A stretch of 64,000 nt of DNA from Marinimicrobium agarilyticum DSM 16975 (GTDB lineage: Bacteria; Pseudomonadota; Gammaproteobacteria; Pseudomonadales; Cellvibrionaceae), in assembly GCF_000423345.1 (NCBI RefSeq), contig NZ_AUHU01000008.1, positions 177,617 to 241,616 on the forward strand, read 5' to 3'. The position numbers and the translations under genes are program-made. Below, piece by piece: positions 49,041 to 57,932 of this stretch. Below the pieces are notes generated by a model. The model did no database searches, was not told the DNA's origin, and saw only the letters and a program-made list of their open reading frames with translations. Within the stretch, counting starts at the first letter, position 1; each line of letters begins with the position of its first letter.

Positions 49041-49781
49041 TCAGTCTAAGGATCGGTCCGCCACAGGCGGTGGACGGGTTGTCCGCTGGTCCGTCAGCGA
49101 CGGAGGAATGTCACCCAGCAGGGGGTGCTCGGCGACGACTTTACCCTGCTCAAGCACGGCAATTCGATCGGCCAGTTGCTCAGCCTCTTCCGGCTGTTGG
49201 GTGCTTAAAAAAACGGTGGTGCCTTCGGCTCGCAGGGCGCGCACCATGTCCCAGACCCGGCGGCGAGAGAGGGGGTCCAGGCCTTCGGTGGGTTCGTCGA
49301 GCAAGAGCAACTCCGGCGGAAGCACCAGTGAGGCGGCGATATCGAGCCGCCGGCGCATGCTTTGGGAATAGAGTTTGACGGGACGCGGGGCCGCCTCCAG
49401 AAGGCCCAAGGCTTTCAAGAGCGTATTGGTGCGCACCCGGGAGCCCAACCCGCTGATGCCGTGAAGCCGCGCCACCCGTGTCAGGGTCTCTTGCCCGGAG
49501 AGCGTGTCATCCACGTGGGTGAACTGGCCGGTGAGGTTGACCCGGGCGCGGATGGTCTGGGGCTCCCGCTCAAGGTCGTGACCGAGCACGCGGGCTTCGC
49601 CACCGCTGGGTAGCAGCAAGGCGGAGAGCATGCGCATTGTGGTGGTTTTGCCCGCTCCGCGCGGGCCTAGCAGGCCGAAGACAGTGCCGCGCGGCACCTG
49701 CAGGTCGATGCCCCTGACGGCGTGGGCCCCGTTAAAGTGTTTGCTCAGCCCCCGGGTGTCGATGGCCATTTCAGCAGACAT
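49041..49781 (-). CDS. ABC transporter ATP-binding protein with altered motifs
   Basis: 246 residues of the DrrA-like multidrug ATPase type. Walker A reads GPRGAGKTT (Arg where Asn or Asp is usual), Walker B is LLLLDEPTEGLD, and the signature is YSQSMRRR instead of the normal YSGGMRRR. The H-loop region is STQQPEEAEQ: the switch His appears replaced by Gln. No permease gene lies beside it. The altered signature and H-loop suggest weak or regulatory ATPase function, though this is inference. Confidence 0.88.
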   Translation of the reverse strand: MSAEMAIDTRGLSKHFNGAHAVRGIDLQVPRGTVFGLLGPRGAGKTTTMRMLSALLLPSGGEARVLGHDLEREPQTIRARVNLTGQFTHVDDTLSGQETLTRVARLHGISGLGSRVRTNTLLKALGLLEAAPRPVKLYSQSMRRRLDIAASLVLPPELLLLDEPTEGLDPLSRRRVWDMVRALRAEGTTVFLSTQQPEEAEQLADRIAVLEQGKVVAEHPLLGDIPPSLTDQRTTRPPPVADRSLD

Positions 49782-49898
49782 GAGAGCGCTTCCTTCGTTC
49801 TGGTTGCCTTGGACGGTGGTCCTTTCGCTTCGGGCACCGCCAGCGTCACAAAGGGCAGGACGGTAGCACGAATACCCGAACCGAATTGTGAGAAATTG

Positions 49899-51599
49899 TT
49901 AGCTCATGCCGTGCCACTGTTTGACGGTGAGGCAGACTTTCTCCACCGGTTGCGGGCCACAGAAGTGGTAACCCTGCATCTGATCGCAACCGGCCTCGAC
50001 CAGCCAGTCCCGCTGGGCCTGGGTCTCGACGCTTTCGGCGATCACGGTTTTGTCCAGGTTGTGGGCGAGGTGGATCATCGCGCGAACCAGTCGCTGATCC
50101 TCCTCGTTGCGATTGAGGGCGGAGAGGAATTGGGAGTCGATCTTTACCGACCGGATTGGCAGCCGCTGCAGTTGCAGAAAGGAGCAGAAACCGCTGCCGA
50201 ATTGATCAAGGGAGAAGGTCAGCCCCAGATGGGACAGCGGACGCATGCACAGACTGACCAGCTCGAGATTGTCCATCAGGCTGGGCTCGGTCAGCTCGAA
50301 CTCCAGATTGCGCCCCGGCACGTTGAGGGATTTAAGTGTGGCCGCCAGGCGGTGGACCAGTTGTTCGTCGCGAAACTGGCGTACCGAGAGGTTGACCGAC
50401 ATCAGCAGGTCCAGTCGGCACTCGTCTTGAAGCATGCGCAGATCCAGGCAGGCGCGCTCCACGACCCAGTAGCCAATGTCGTTGATCAGCCCGGTATCCT
50501 CCGCCACCCGGATAAACGCCTTGGCGTCCAGCACCCCCTTTTCCGGGTGGTCCCAGCGCAGCAGCGCTTCCATCGCGACGATCTCGCCGGTTTTGAGGTC
50601 TATCCGCGGCTGATACTCCAGATACAGTTGCTGCTCTTTCATGGCGGTGCGCAAATCCGCTTCCATCCGCAGTTGCAGGCGCACCTCTTTGTTCATCGCC
50701 TCGGTGAAGAAGCGGTAGCTGCTGTCTTCCTGCTGCTTGGCCTGATACATGGCCATATCGGCGCTTTTGAGCAGGCTATCGGCGTCCCGGCCCGCATCGG
50801 GGTAGACGGCAATGCCGATGCTGCAGCCGATGCTCATTTCGTAGCCACCAATGTGGTAGCGGGACGAAATACGCTCGATGATTTTCTCGGCCACATGGGC
50901 CATGTCGGTGGTGCTTTCAGTGTTTTCCAGCAGCAGGGTGAATTCGTCCCCACCCATGCGGGCCACCGAGTCCGAGCGGCGCATGCACTCCTTCAGGCGC
51001 TCGGCGCAGACCCGGATCATGGTATCGCCGGTGTCGTGGCCGAAGTTGTCATTCACTTGCTTGAAGCCGTTCAGGTCAATGAACATCAGGGCGAACTGGC
51101 CCTGCTCCCGGTCCGCGAGGCGAATGGCGTGTTCCAGGCGGTCCCGGAACAGAATCCGGTTGGGGATATCGGTGAGGGTGTCGTAGTGGGCCAGGCGGCT
51201 GAGGTGTTGCTCGGTGCGTTTGCGCTCAATGGCGTAGCGTAGCGTGCGCTCGAGCAATTGGGTGTTGATCTGGCCCTTGATCAGGTAGTCGGCGGCGCCG
51301 GCGCGAATGGCTTCGCGGTCCACCTCGGTTTCCATCTCGCTGGTCATGACCACGATGGGGGTGGTGCAGGCCTGGGTCTTGGCGGCGGTGAGCAGATCCC
51401 GGGCGGTCTCATCGCCCCAGTAGTAATCGAGCAGGATCAGATCGTAGTCGTCGCCAAAAATCGTCGGCAAAGCACCATCTAGCCGGTCATGCCAGACCAG
51501 CTGATAATCCGTGTGGTGAATTTTAGACAGCAAGTCGGCCAGCAACAGATACTCGCCTTCCTCGCGGTCTATAAAAAGAATCTTAACGATTCGGTCCAT
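49899..51599 (-). CDS. Response regulator with GGDEF and EAL domains
   Basis: 566 residues. The receiver domain (about 5-125) has the phospho-acceptor Asp in LLDYYW and the Lys in DYLIKG. The GGDEF domain has an intact GGDEF near 226 and an I-site RRSD five residues upstream. The EAL domain (about 300-555) keeps EALLRW, NLSVRQF, ELTE, KIDSQF, ESVET and QGYHF. The metal motif reads LDQFGSGF where DDFGTGY is expected, so the second Asp is Gln and phosphodiesterase activity may be lost. A net cyclase role is possible. Confidence 0.92.
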   Translation of the reverse strand: MDRIVKILFIDREEGEYLLLADLLSKIHHTDYQLVWHDRLDGALPTIFGDDYDLILLDYYWGDETARDLLTAAKTQACTTPIVVMTSEMETEVDREAIRAGAADYLIKGQINTQLLERTLRYAIERKRTEQHLSRLAHYDTLTDIPNRILFRDRLEHAIRLADREQGQFALMFIDLNGFKQVNDNFGHDTGDTMIRVCAERLKECMRRSDSVARMGGDEFTLLLENTESTTDMAHVAEKIIERISSRYHIGGYEMSIGCSIGIAVYPDAGRDADSLLKSADMAMYQAKQQEDSSYRFFTEAMNKEVRLQLRMEADLRTAMKEQQLYLEYQPRIDLKTGEIVAMEALLRWDHPEKGVLDAKAFIRVAEDTGLINDIGYWVVERACLDLRMLQDECRLDLLMSVNLSVRQFRDEQLVHRLAATLKSLNVPGRNLEFELTEPSLMDNLELVSLCMRPLSHLGLTFSLDQFGSGFCSFLQLQRLPIRSVKIDSQFLSALNRNEEDQRLVRAMIHLAHNLDKTVIAESVETQAQRDWLVEAGCDQMQGYHFCGPQPVEKVCLTVKQWHGMS

Positions 51600-51832
51600 T
51601 GCCCACTTCCACTGTTCCTTCGGCGTCGCTTGGGGAGGCGCTTATGACGCCGTCTGTCTATCGACCTGACGGATCACACTGCATGAAGAAATCCGCGCCA
51701 ACCTGCGACTTTACACCACCTTTCAAGCATAATAAACCACTTTTGCGGCCCGGCTTGCATGGAAGTTGGCCCCTGCTACAATGCCGCGCCGTGCGCATTG
51801 CCCGCGTCTGTATTGCTCAACTGTGAGGTCCC

Positions 51833-53842
51833 GTGGCCCAGCTAAACCCCCGCCAGCGAGAAGCCGTGCGCTACATTGATGGCCCCTGCCTGGTGCTCGC
51901 GGGCGCCGGCAGTGGCAAGACCAGTGTGATCACCCGCAAGATCGCCTACCTGATTGAAAAGTGCGACCAGCCGGCGCGCCACATCGCCGCCCTGACGTTT
52001 ACCAACAAAGCGGCCCGGGAGATGAAAGAGCGGGTGGGCTCACTGGTGCGGGGCGCCGCCGCCAAGGGCCTGACCGTCTCCACCTTTCACAACCTGGGCC
52101 TGAACATCATCCGGCGCGAGTACAAGGCCCTGGGCTTCAAGCCGGGGTTCTCGATTTTTGACGCCGAAGACGCCCGGGCGCTGCTCAAGGAGCTGTTGCT
52201 CAAAGACGGCGAATTGGACAGCGACCACCTGAACCGCGTTCAACACCAGATTTCCAACTGGAAAAACGACCTCACCCCCCCGGATGAGGTGTTGGCCGTG
52301 GCCGAGAGCCCCGGCGAGCAGACCATCGCCCGGGTCTACGAGCGCTACAACCAGGCGCTGCGGGCCTATAATGCCGTGGACTTTGACGATCTGATCCTGA
52401 TTCCGGTGCAACTGTTTCAGAACCAGCCCGAGGTGCTCGCCCGCTGGCAACGCAAGATCCGCTACTTGCTGGTGGATGAGTACCAGGACACCAACTCCAG
52501 CCAATACCTGCTGGTGAAGCAGATTGTGGGGATACGCGGCTCCCTGACGGTGGTGGGGGACGACGACCAATCCATCTACGCCTGGCGCGGCGCCCGGCCG
52601 GAAAACATGAGCCTGCTCAAGCAGGACTTTCCGGCGCTCAAGGTGATCAAGCTGGAGCAGAACTACCGCTCTACCAGCCGCATCCTGAAGGTGGCCAACC
52701 ACCTGATCAGCCACAACCCCCACGAATTCGACAAGGCCCTGTGGAGTGAGATGGGCCTGGGCGACCCGATCCGTATCGTGCGCTGCTCCAATGAGGAGGC
52801 CGAGGCGGAACGCGTCGCCACCGAAATTCTGACCAGCCGGCTGCGCTACCAGCGCAAGTTCAAGGACTACGCCGTGCTCTACCGGGGCAACCACCAGGCC
52901 CGGCTGTTGGAGATCAAGCTGCAGCAGCACCAGATTCCCTACAAGATCAGCGGCGGCTCCTCGTTTTTCTCCAAAACCGAGATCAAGGACGTCATGGCCT
53001 ACCTGCGCCTGCTGGTGAATCCGGATGACGACAACGCCTTTTTGCGGGTGATCAACACCCCCCGCCGTCAGATCGGCACCAGCACCCTGGAAACGCTGGG
53101 CCGCTACGCCACCGAACGCCACATCGGCCTGTTCAGCGCGGTCAACGAAATGGCCCTGGAGCGCCAGCTCAACGAAAAAGCACTCGAGCGCCTGCGCCGC
53201 TTTGTGCACTGGATTGAAGGGGTGCACCAGCGCTGCCACGGCGACAACCCCGTGGCCGCCATTCGGGAAATGCTCGAGGATATGGACTACGAAGCCTGGC
53301 TGCACCAGAACGCCAGTACCCCCAAGGCCGCCGAGCGCCGCTGGGAAAACGTCCACTACCTGGTGGATTCTCTGGGCCGGACCATGGAGCCCGACGAGGA
53401 TGGCGAAGACATCACCATCAAGGAAGCCATCGCCAAGCTGGTACTGCGGGACCTGCTGGAGCGTCAGGAGGAAGAAGACGAGATGGACCAGGTGCAGCTG
53501 CTGACCCTGCACGCCTCCAAGGGTCTGGAGTTTCCCCACGTGTTCATGATCGGCATGGAGGAAGACCTGCTACCGCACCGCAACAGTATTGAGGACGGCA
53601 ACATCGAGGAAGAGCGGCGCCTGACCTATGTGGGCATTACTCGCGCTCAGCGCACCCTGACCATGACGCTGGCGGGCAAGCGCAAACAGTTCGGTGAGGT
53701 CAGTGAAACCACGCCCAGCCGCTTCCTGGAAGAGCTGCCGGTGGAAGACATCGAATACGAAGGCTTTGGGGAACACAGCCCCGAGAAGAATGTGGCGAAG
53801 GGGGAGGAGACGTTGAGCAGTTTGTTGGGAATGTTCGATTGA
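51833..53842 (+). CDS. rep: ATP-dependent DNA helicase Rep
   Basis: 669 residues of SF1A: Walker A GAGSGKTSVITRKIAYLI, DEYQDTN, GDDDQSIYAWRGA, QNYRS, LTLHASKGLEFPHVF and the VGITRAQ motif are all present. The length and motifs favour Rep over UvrD. It removes proteins ahead of replication forks. Translation starts at a GTG with GAGG five nt upstream. Confidence 0.94.
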   Translation: MAQLNPRQREAVRYIDGPCLVLAGAGSGKTSVITRKIAYLIEKCDQPARHIAALTFTNKAAREMKERVGSLVRGAAAKGLTVSTFHNLGLNIIRREYKALGFKPGFSIFDAEDARALLKELLLKDGELDSDHLNRVQHQISNWKNDLTPPDEVLAVAESPGEQTIARVYERYNQALRAYNAVDFDDLILIPVQLFQNQPEVLARWQRKIRYLLVDEYQDTNSSQYLLVKQIVGIRGSLTVVGDDDQSIYAWRGARPENMSLLKQDFPALKVIKLEQNYRSTSRILKVANHLISHNPHEFDKALWSEMGLGDPIRIVRCSNEEAEAERVATEILTSRLRYQRKFKDYAVLYRGNHQARLLEIKLQQHQIPYKISGGSSFFSKTEIKDVMAYLRLLVNPDDDNAFLRVINTPRRQIGTSTLETLGRYATERHIGLFSAVNEMALERQLNEKALERLRRFVHWIEGVHQRCHGDNPVAAIREMLEDMDYEAWLHQNASTPKAAERRWENVHYLVDSLGRTMEPDEDGEDITIKEAIAKLVLRDLLERQEEEDEMDQVQLLTLHASKGLEFPHVFMIGMEEDLLPHRNSIEDGNIEEERRLTYVGITRAQRTLTMTLAGKRKQFGEVSETTPSRFLEELPVEDIEYEGFGEHSPEKNVAKGEETLSSLLGMFD

Positions 53843-53851
53843 AGGGCTCTC

Positions 53852-53886
53852 GGTAGGTGGCGCGCTTCGCGCTTACCAACCCTACG
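53852..53886. repeat. REP-like palindrome, copy 3a
   Basis: GGTAGGTGGCGCGCTTCGCG continuing CTTACCAACCCTACG; ten bp after the rep stop. It pairs with the inverted copy 3b, 14 bp away. Confidence 0.9.
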
Positions 53887-53900
53887 CGGACTATCGATGG

Positions 53901-53928
53901 CAGGTAAGCGCGAAGCGCGCCACCTGCC
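53901..53928. repeat. REP-like palindrome, copy 3b (inverted)
   Basis: The reverse complement of the copy 3a core. The doublet is in opposite orientation, as in classical REP pairs (BIMEs), between the convergent rep and cytochrome genes, and may act as a terminator. Confidence 0.9.
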
Positions 53929-53939
53929 AAAACTACCGC

Positions 53940-54371
53940 TTAACTACTTTCTTCGATCATGTAATCCACGGTCGCCTTAATTTCCTCTTCAGAACAATCA
54001 CTGCACAGCCCCATGGCCGGCATGGCGTTAAAGCCATTGATGGCGTGGTCGTATAGGGTCTCAGTGCCCTTGTCGATGCGGCTGGCCCAATCCTCCACGC
54101 TGCCCAGTTTGGGGGCGCCGGAAACGCCAGCGTTGTGACAGGTCATACAGGCCGAGTTGTAAATTTCCTCCCCCGAGCGTGGCTCACCACTGCTGGCGCT
54201 GGCCACCGGTGCGGCGGCGCAGTCTTCACCCGCCATGCAGACTTCACCCACCGGTGCCAGGCGGGATTTGATGGCTTCGGTCACTTCGTTGGACTGAGCC
54301 ACCGCCAATGCGGAAAGCAGACCCAGACTGACAGCCACTAAAAGGCCGATGCGTTTCTTGACTAGACTCAC
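53940..54371 (-). CDS. Cytochrome c5-like monoheme cytochrome
   Basis: 143 residues with a signal peptide (cleavage near VAQS), the heme motif CMTCH near residue 78 and a distal AMPAMG axial Met region followed by CSDC, the disulfide typical of cytochrome c5. It is a periplasmic electron carrier. It could accept electrons from terminal oxidase routes; partners are not indicated by neighbours. Confidence 0.92.
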   Translation of the reverse strand: MSLVKKRIGLLVAVSLGLLSALAVAQSNEVTEAIKSRLAPVGEVCMAGEDCAAAPVASASSGEPRSGEEIYNSACMTCHNAGVSGAPKLGSVEDWASRIDKGTETLYDHAINGFNAMPAMGLCSDCSEEEIKATVDYMIEESS

Positions 54372-54491
54372 GGTGCTTGGTCCTCGTTATGGGAGGCGGT
54401 GCCTCGCTTAGTATGTTCGCGAGGGCGCATTATAGCCACAAGAGCGCTGTGCGCAAAGTTAAGCCGCACACACAGCGCTCCGGGCCTACTA

Positions 54492-55172
54492 TCAGGGTGC
54501 TTCGGCTGATGGAACCGCACCGCCAATCAACAGATATTGCGCCAGGTTACCGGTCCAGCGGTCCATTAGCTGGCGGAAGTGCCGGTAGTTTGATCCGCGG
54601 GTGGTCCATTCCAACTGGTTGGCCATCATGCCGTCGGCTTCCCGGTGATCCACAAACTGGGCGATGGGGTGGCCGTCGGGGCGGTGCAACACCAGATCAA
54701 AGGTCGCGGTCCCCGCGTCTTGAGTGTAGTGGCGGGTAATGCCCGGAACGCTCAGGTCCGGCCCGTAAATGTTCAGGTCCCGTAGCGTCGGGGTAAACAC
54801 GATCTGCGCCTCCGCGCGATTGGTGGTCACTGTGACACCGGTGCGCTCGGTCAACCCCTCTTTCAGAGCCTCATTGAGCAGCCGTGCGTACTCGGTATGA
54901 ATACGCTCCAGGTCACGGTCGGTGTAATCGCCCCGGTGGTCCCTCAGCCAATAGTCGCTCAGGGTGACCTCGGCGGGCTCGATAAACACCGTCTCAAAAC
55001 GGGGTATGCGCTCGCCCTCGGCCACAAAAACGAAGTCAAAATTGCCTTTGGCGGTTGGTTTCAGGGTTTCGTCGGCGACGGGAATGTAAGGGCGCTGGCT
55101 GCAGGCAGATAACGCCAACGCTCCGAACAGTACTGAGGAAAGGGCCACACAGCGGAAGAGGGTGGGTTGCAT
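54492..55172 (-). CDS. DUF3313-like lipoprotein
   Basis: 226 residues. The lipobox LSACS is near residue 24, followed by a Pro-rich start and a mixed alpha/beta domain with FVFVAEG, VFIEPAEVTLSDYW, and GTATFDLVLHRPDGHPIAQFVDHR. The pattern fits DUF3313-type outer-membrane lipoproteins. Function unknown. Confidence 0.75.
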   Translation of the reverse strand: MQPTLFRCVALSSVLFGALALSACSQRPYIPVADETLKPTAKGNFDFVFVAEGERIPRFETVFIEPAEVTLSDYWLRDHRGDYTDRDLERIHTEYARLLNEALKEGLTERTGVTVTTNRAEAQIVFTPTLRDLNIYGPDLSVPGITRHYTQDAGTATFDLVLHRPDGHPIAQFVDHREADGMMANQLEWTTRGSNYRHFRQLMDRWTGNLAQYLLIGGAVPSAEAP

Positions 55173-55297
55173 AGAACCTCCAAGCGAATAAGTTATAGGC
55201 GCGGGGCGGCTGATGACAGGCGCCCGCGTTGTAGCATTGGACAGACACTATGCGCTGGTGTTGCGTAAATATTTGTCTATAAATTGTACGCTCCGGT

Positions 55298-56653
55298 TCA
55301 GGGGTGACGCTTGAAGTAGTCCTGCGCGGCGCGGTTCACTTTGGGGGCCAGCAATAAGGCTGACACCATAGTCGGAATGGCCATGGTGGCGTAGAGGCCA
55401 TCGACCAACCCCACGATGGCTTTCAGGCTGACGATGCTCCCCAAAATGACCAGGGCCGTGTAAATCCACACATAGTGGTGCTGGTGCTGAGCCCCGACCA
55501 GAAAGCCCAGGCATTTGCTACCGTAGTACCAGAATGTAAATACGGTGCTCAGGGACAGCAGGGCCACCACGAGAGCCAGTAAATAGGCCCCGAAACCGGG
55601 AAAGGCGGTTTCAAAGGCCTGGGCGGTCAACGTCACCCCATCGATGTCGCTGTTCACCTGCCAGCTGTCGGTGACCAGTATGGCCAGGGCGGTGCAGGTG
55701 CAGACCAACAGGGTGTCGATCACTGGCCCCATCATTGCCACCAGCCCTTCGCGCACGGGCTCCTTGGTTTTGGCGGCGCCGTGGGCCATGGATTCGGTGC
55801 CGATGCCGGCCTCGTTGGAGAAAGCGCCTCGGCGCACACCCATCAGGATGACGGTGCCGATAGCGCCCCCGGCGGCGGCCTGACCGGAAAAGGCGTCGCT
55901 GATGATCTGGCCAAAGGCGGCGGGAATTTCGCCCGCGTAGCGAACCAGCAGAATCACGGTCATGGTGAGGTAGATCAGGACCATGGTGGGGACCAGCCGA
56001 GAGGTCACTTGCCCTACGCGGCGAATGTGACCGGTAATGACCAGTAGCACCAACCCCGCTATGATCAGACCCAGGGTCAGGTCGAAGGCAAAATGGCTGT
56101 CGTTCGTCGCCAATCCCGCCGGGATGGCGACCACTTCGCGCATAATCTGTACCAGCTGGTTGACCTGAAACGCCGGCATGGTGCCCAGCAGTCCCGCGAC
56201 TGCGAACAGTCCGGCCAGTGGCCACCAGCGTTTACCCAGGCCTTCGCGCACCACGTACATGGGGCCGCCCTGGAGCTGGCCGAGGCTGTCTTTGCCGCGG
56301 AACATGACGGCGAGGGTGCAGGTGTAGAATTTGGTGGCGACGCCGATGACGGCGGTGACCCACATCCAGAAAACGGCGCCGGGCCCGCCCATGGTGATGG
56401 CGAGCGCCACGCCGGCGATGTTGCCGAGGCCGAGGGTGCCGGAGAGGGCGGTGCTCAGTGCCTGAGCGTGGGGAATGTCGCCTTCGTCGTCGTGGTCGTC
56501 GTAGTAGCCCCGCAGGATGTGGAAGCCGTGCCGGAAGTGGCGGTAGGGTAGGCCTTTGGAGTAGACGACGAAGAAGGTGCCGCCCCCGACCAGCAGAATG
56601 ACCAGGGGCGTGCCCCACATAAAACTCGCAAATGCCGTAAATACCGCTTCCAT
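55298..56653 (-). CDS. Sodium:alanine symporter (AGCS family)
   Basis: 451 residues, about 10-11 helices. Family signatures are GTLGLGNIAGVALAITMGGPG near the N-terminus and GVRRGAFSNEAGIGTESMAHGA in the middle. It imports alanine or glycine with Na+. It is downstream of a repeat-rich intergenic region. Confidence 0.94.
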   Translation of the reverse strand: MEAVFTAFASFMWGTPLVILLVGGGTFFVVYSKGLPYRHFRHGFHILRGYYDDHDDEGDIPHAQALSTALSGTLGLGNIAGVALAITMGGPGAVFWMWVTAVIGVATKFYTCTLAVMFRGKDSLGQLQGGPMYVVREGLGKRWWPLAGLFAVAGLLGTMPAFQVNQLVQIMREVVAIPAGLATNDSHFAFDLTLGLIIAGLVLLVITGHIRRVGQVTSRLVPTMVLIYLTMTVILLVRYAGEIPAAFGQIISDAFSGQAAAGGAIGTVILMGVRRGAFSNEAGIGTESMAHGAAKTKEPVREGLVAMMGPVIDTLLVCTCTALAILVTDSWQVNSDIDGVTLTAQAFETAFPGFGAYLLALVVALLSLSTVFTFWYYGSKCLGFLVGAQHQHHYVWIYTALVILGSIVSLKAIVGLVDGLYATMAIPTMVSALLLAPKVNRAAQDYFKRHP

Positions 56654-56679
56654 AAACTATTTCCAGTCGTACTAGTCGT

Positions 56680-56851
56680 GTCCGGTCGGGGCGAGGTAGA
56701 GCCTTCGCAGACCCGCCGTGAACCCGTCCATGGGGGCTTCTCATCGGCATCCATGCCTCGGCTTTGGCTTCCTGCGTCGCCCTAACACCTACATCCATGT
56801 AGGCGTCAGAGAGTCTGCGAAGACTCTACCTCGCCCCGACCTCAGTGCCAC
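56680..56851 (-). repeat. Variable-arm palindromic element D (enlarged core, inverted)
   Basis: In reverse orientation: tag GTCCG (56680-56684), 28-nt arm 56685-56712, 100-nt core 56713-56812, arm 56813-56840, tag CTCAGTGCCAC (56841-56851). The arms pair at 27 of 28 positions. Part of the core (about 56717-56741, ending ATGGGGGCTTC) matches the reverse complement of element B. The rest is new and contains further hairpins around GGAT/ATCC loops (GGCAT/ATGCC, CCTACA/TGTAGG). It lies in the leader of the AGCS gene. Confidence 0.85.
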
Positions 56852-56854
56852 ATT

Positions 56855-56918
56855 TAACCGTCTAACCGTCTAACCGTCTAACCGTCTAACCGTCTAACCG
56901 TCTAACCGTCTAACCGTC
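56855..56918. repeat. Octamer tandem repeat, 8 copies of TAACCGTC
   Basis: Eight exact head-to-tail copies of TAACCGTC with no variation, starting 4 bp after element D and ending 3 bp before REP copy 4. An 8-bp period in a non-coding region can vary by slippage. No coding frame is preserved. Confidence 0.97.
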
Positions 56919-56920
56919 GT

Positions 56921-56960
56921 GTAGGGTTGGTAAGCGCGCGGAGCGCGCGCCACCTACCAA
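56921..56960. repeat. REP-like palindrome, copy 4
   Basis: GTAGGGTTGGTAAGCGCGCG continuing GAGCGCGCGCCACCTACCAA. It has a longer GCGCGC stem than the other copies. It ends 50 bp before the DUF2007 stop. Confidence 0.88.
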
Positions 56961-57009
56961 CTAACTCCCCGTCACCCACCAAACCCTCATTTTCCTATCC
57001 ATTCTCCAA

Positions 57010-57234
57010 TCACTCCGCCGCAAACTCCCCCGCCTCGTACCGCTGCAGTACCGCTTTGGCAGCCTCTACTTCGTTCTCATGCACCCATAACGAAATGTTG
57101 TTCCCCGCCGGCAACTCCCCTGCCGCTCCGGGTAGATATTCTCCGCGAATCTCGCACTCCACACCTTCGGATTCGAGCAAGCCCTGTACCAGGTAGGCTT
57201 CGATGTTGTTTTCCGGCAGATAGATCTCGTGCAT
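57010..57234 (-). CDS. DUF2007 small protein
   Basis: 74 residues with the DUF2007 start MHEIYLPENNIEAYLVQGLLESEGVECEI, a PII-like/signal-transducing fold of unknown role. It starts 11 nt after the gamma-carbonic-anhydrase stop and is co-oriented with it, so probably in an operon. Confidence 0.88.
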   Translation of the reverse strand: MHEIYLPENNIEAYLVQGLLESEGVECEIRGEYLPGAAGELPAGNNISLWVHENEVEAAKAVLQRYEAGEFAAE

Positions 57235-57245
57235 AACCAGGCCCT

Positions 57246-57806
57246 CTAGTTGTTGTCGTTCAGGTAGGTGTCTTTGAGTTTCACGTAGTTGTTGGCGGAG
57301 TATCGGAAGAACTCCCGTTCGTTGTCTTTGAGTGGCCGGGCCGGTTTGCAGGGGGAGCCTACGTAAAGGTAGCCGCTTTCCAGGCGTTTGCCCGGGGGGA
57401 CGAGGGTGCCGGCACCGATGATGACGTCGTCTTCTACCACCGCGCCGTCGAGTACGGTTGACCCAATTCCGACCAGCACCCGGTCTCCGATGGTGCAGCC
57501 GTGCAGCGTGGCGGAGTGGCCGACGGTGACGTCGTTGCCGATGGTCACGGGGTAGCCATCCGGGTTGTAGGGGCCGGCGTGGGTGATATGGAGGACGGTA
57601 TTGTCTTGAATACTGGTCCTTTCGCCTATACGTATATGGTGCATATCGCCCCGAATGACCGCGCAGGGCCAGACTGATGAGTCGGCCCCAAGGCTGACGT
57701 CGCCGATCACCACAGCGGCCGGGTCCACATAGACCCGTTCGCCCAGTTGCGGCGTATAGCCCTGATAGGCCCGCAGGCCCGGGGCCAAAGCGTCAGATGC
57801 ACTCAT
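57246..57806 (-). CDS. Gamma-class carbonic anhydrase family protein (YrdA-like)
   Basis: 186 residues of left-handed beta-helix hexapeptide repeats (VIGDVSLGADSSVWPCAVIRGD). The zinc ligands are likely the His in NTVLHITHAG, VTVGHSATLHGC. The family includes gamma-carbonic anhydrases and YrdA-type proteins of unclear activity. Confidence 0.92.
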   Translation of the reverse strand: MSASDALAPGLRAYQGYTPQLGERVYVDPAAVVIGDVSLGADSSVWPCAVIRGDMHHIRIGERTSIQDNTVLHITHAGPYNPDGYPVTIGNDVTVGHSATLHGCTIGDRVLVGIGSTVLDGAVVEDDVIIGAGTLVPPGKRLESGYLYVGSPCKPARPLKDNEREFFRYSANNYVKLKDTYLNDNN

Positions 57807-57932
57807 AGGACGTTACCTCGTTCAGTCATTGCGATACCTCGGGACCGGTGATTATGGTCCTACCGGTGTATCATGGTAGCGTTCCCGGAAGTTAAGCGCG
57901 AATGTTGAGAGTGAATTTTGGAGAAGTCATCT

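Noticed and set aside
49722..51242. A 506-codon open frame on the plus strand, antisense to the GGDEF/EAL gene
   Set aside because: It mirrors the codon structure of a clear multidomain gene, lacks recognisable domains and has no ribosome site. It is a product of high GC.
52040..53539. A 499-codon minus-strand frame opposite rep
   Set aside because: Rep helicase motifs on the plus strand are complete; the antisense frame is compositional.
56855..56918. Octamer array as a CRISPR remnant
   Set aside because: The units are 8 bp with no spacers and no cas genes nearby.
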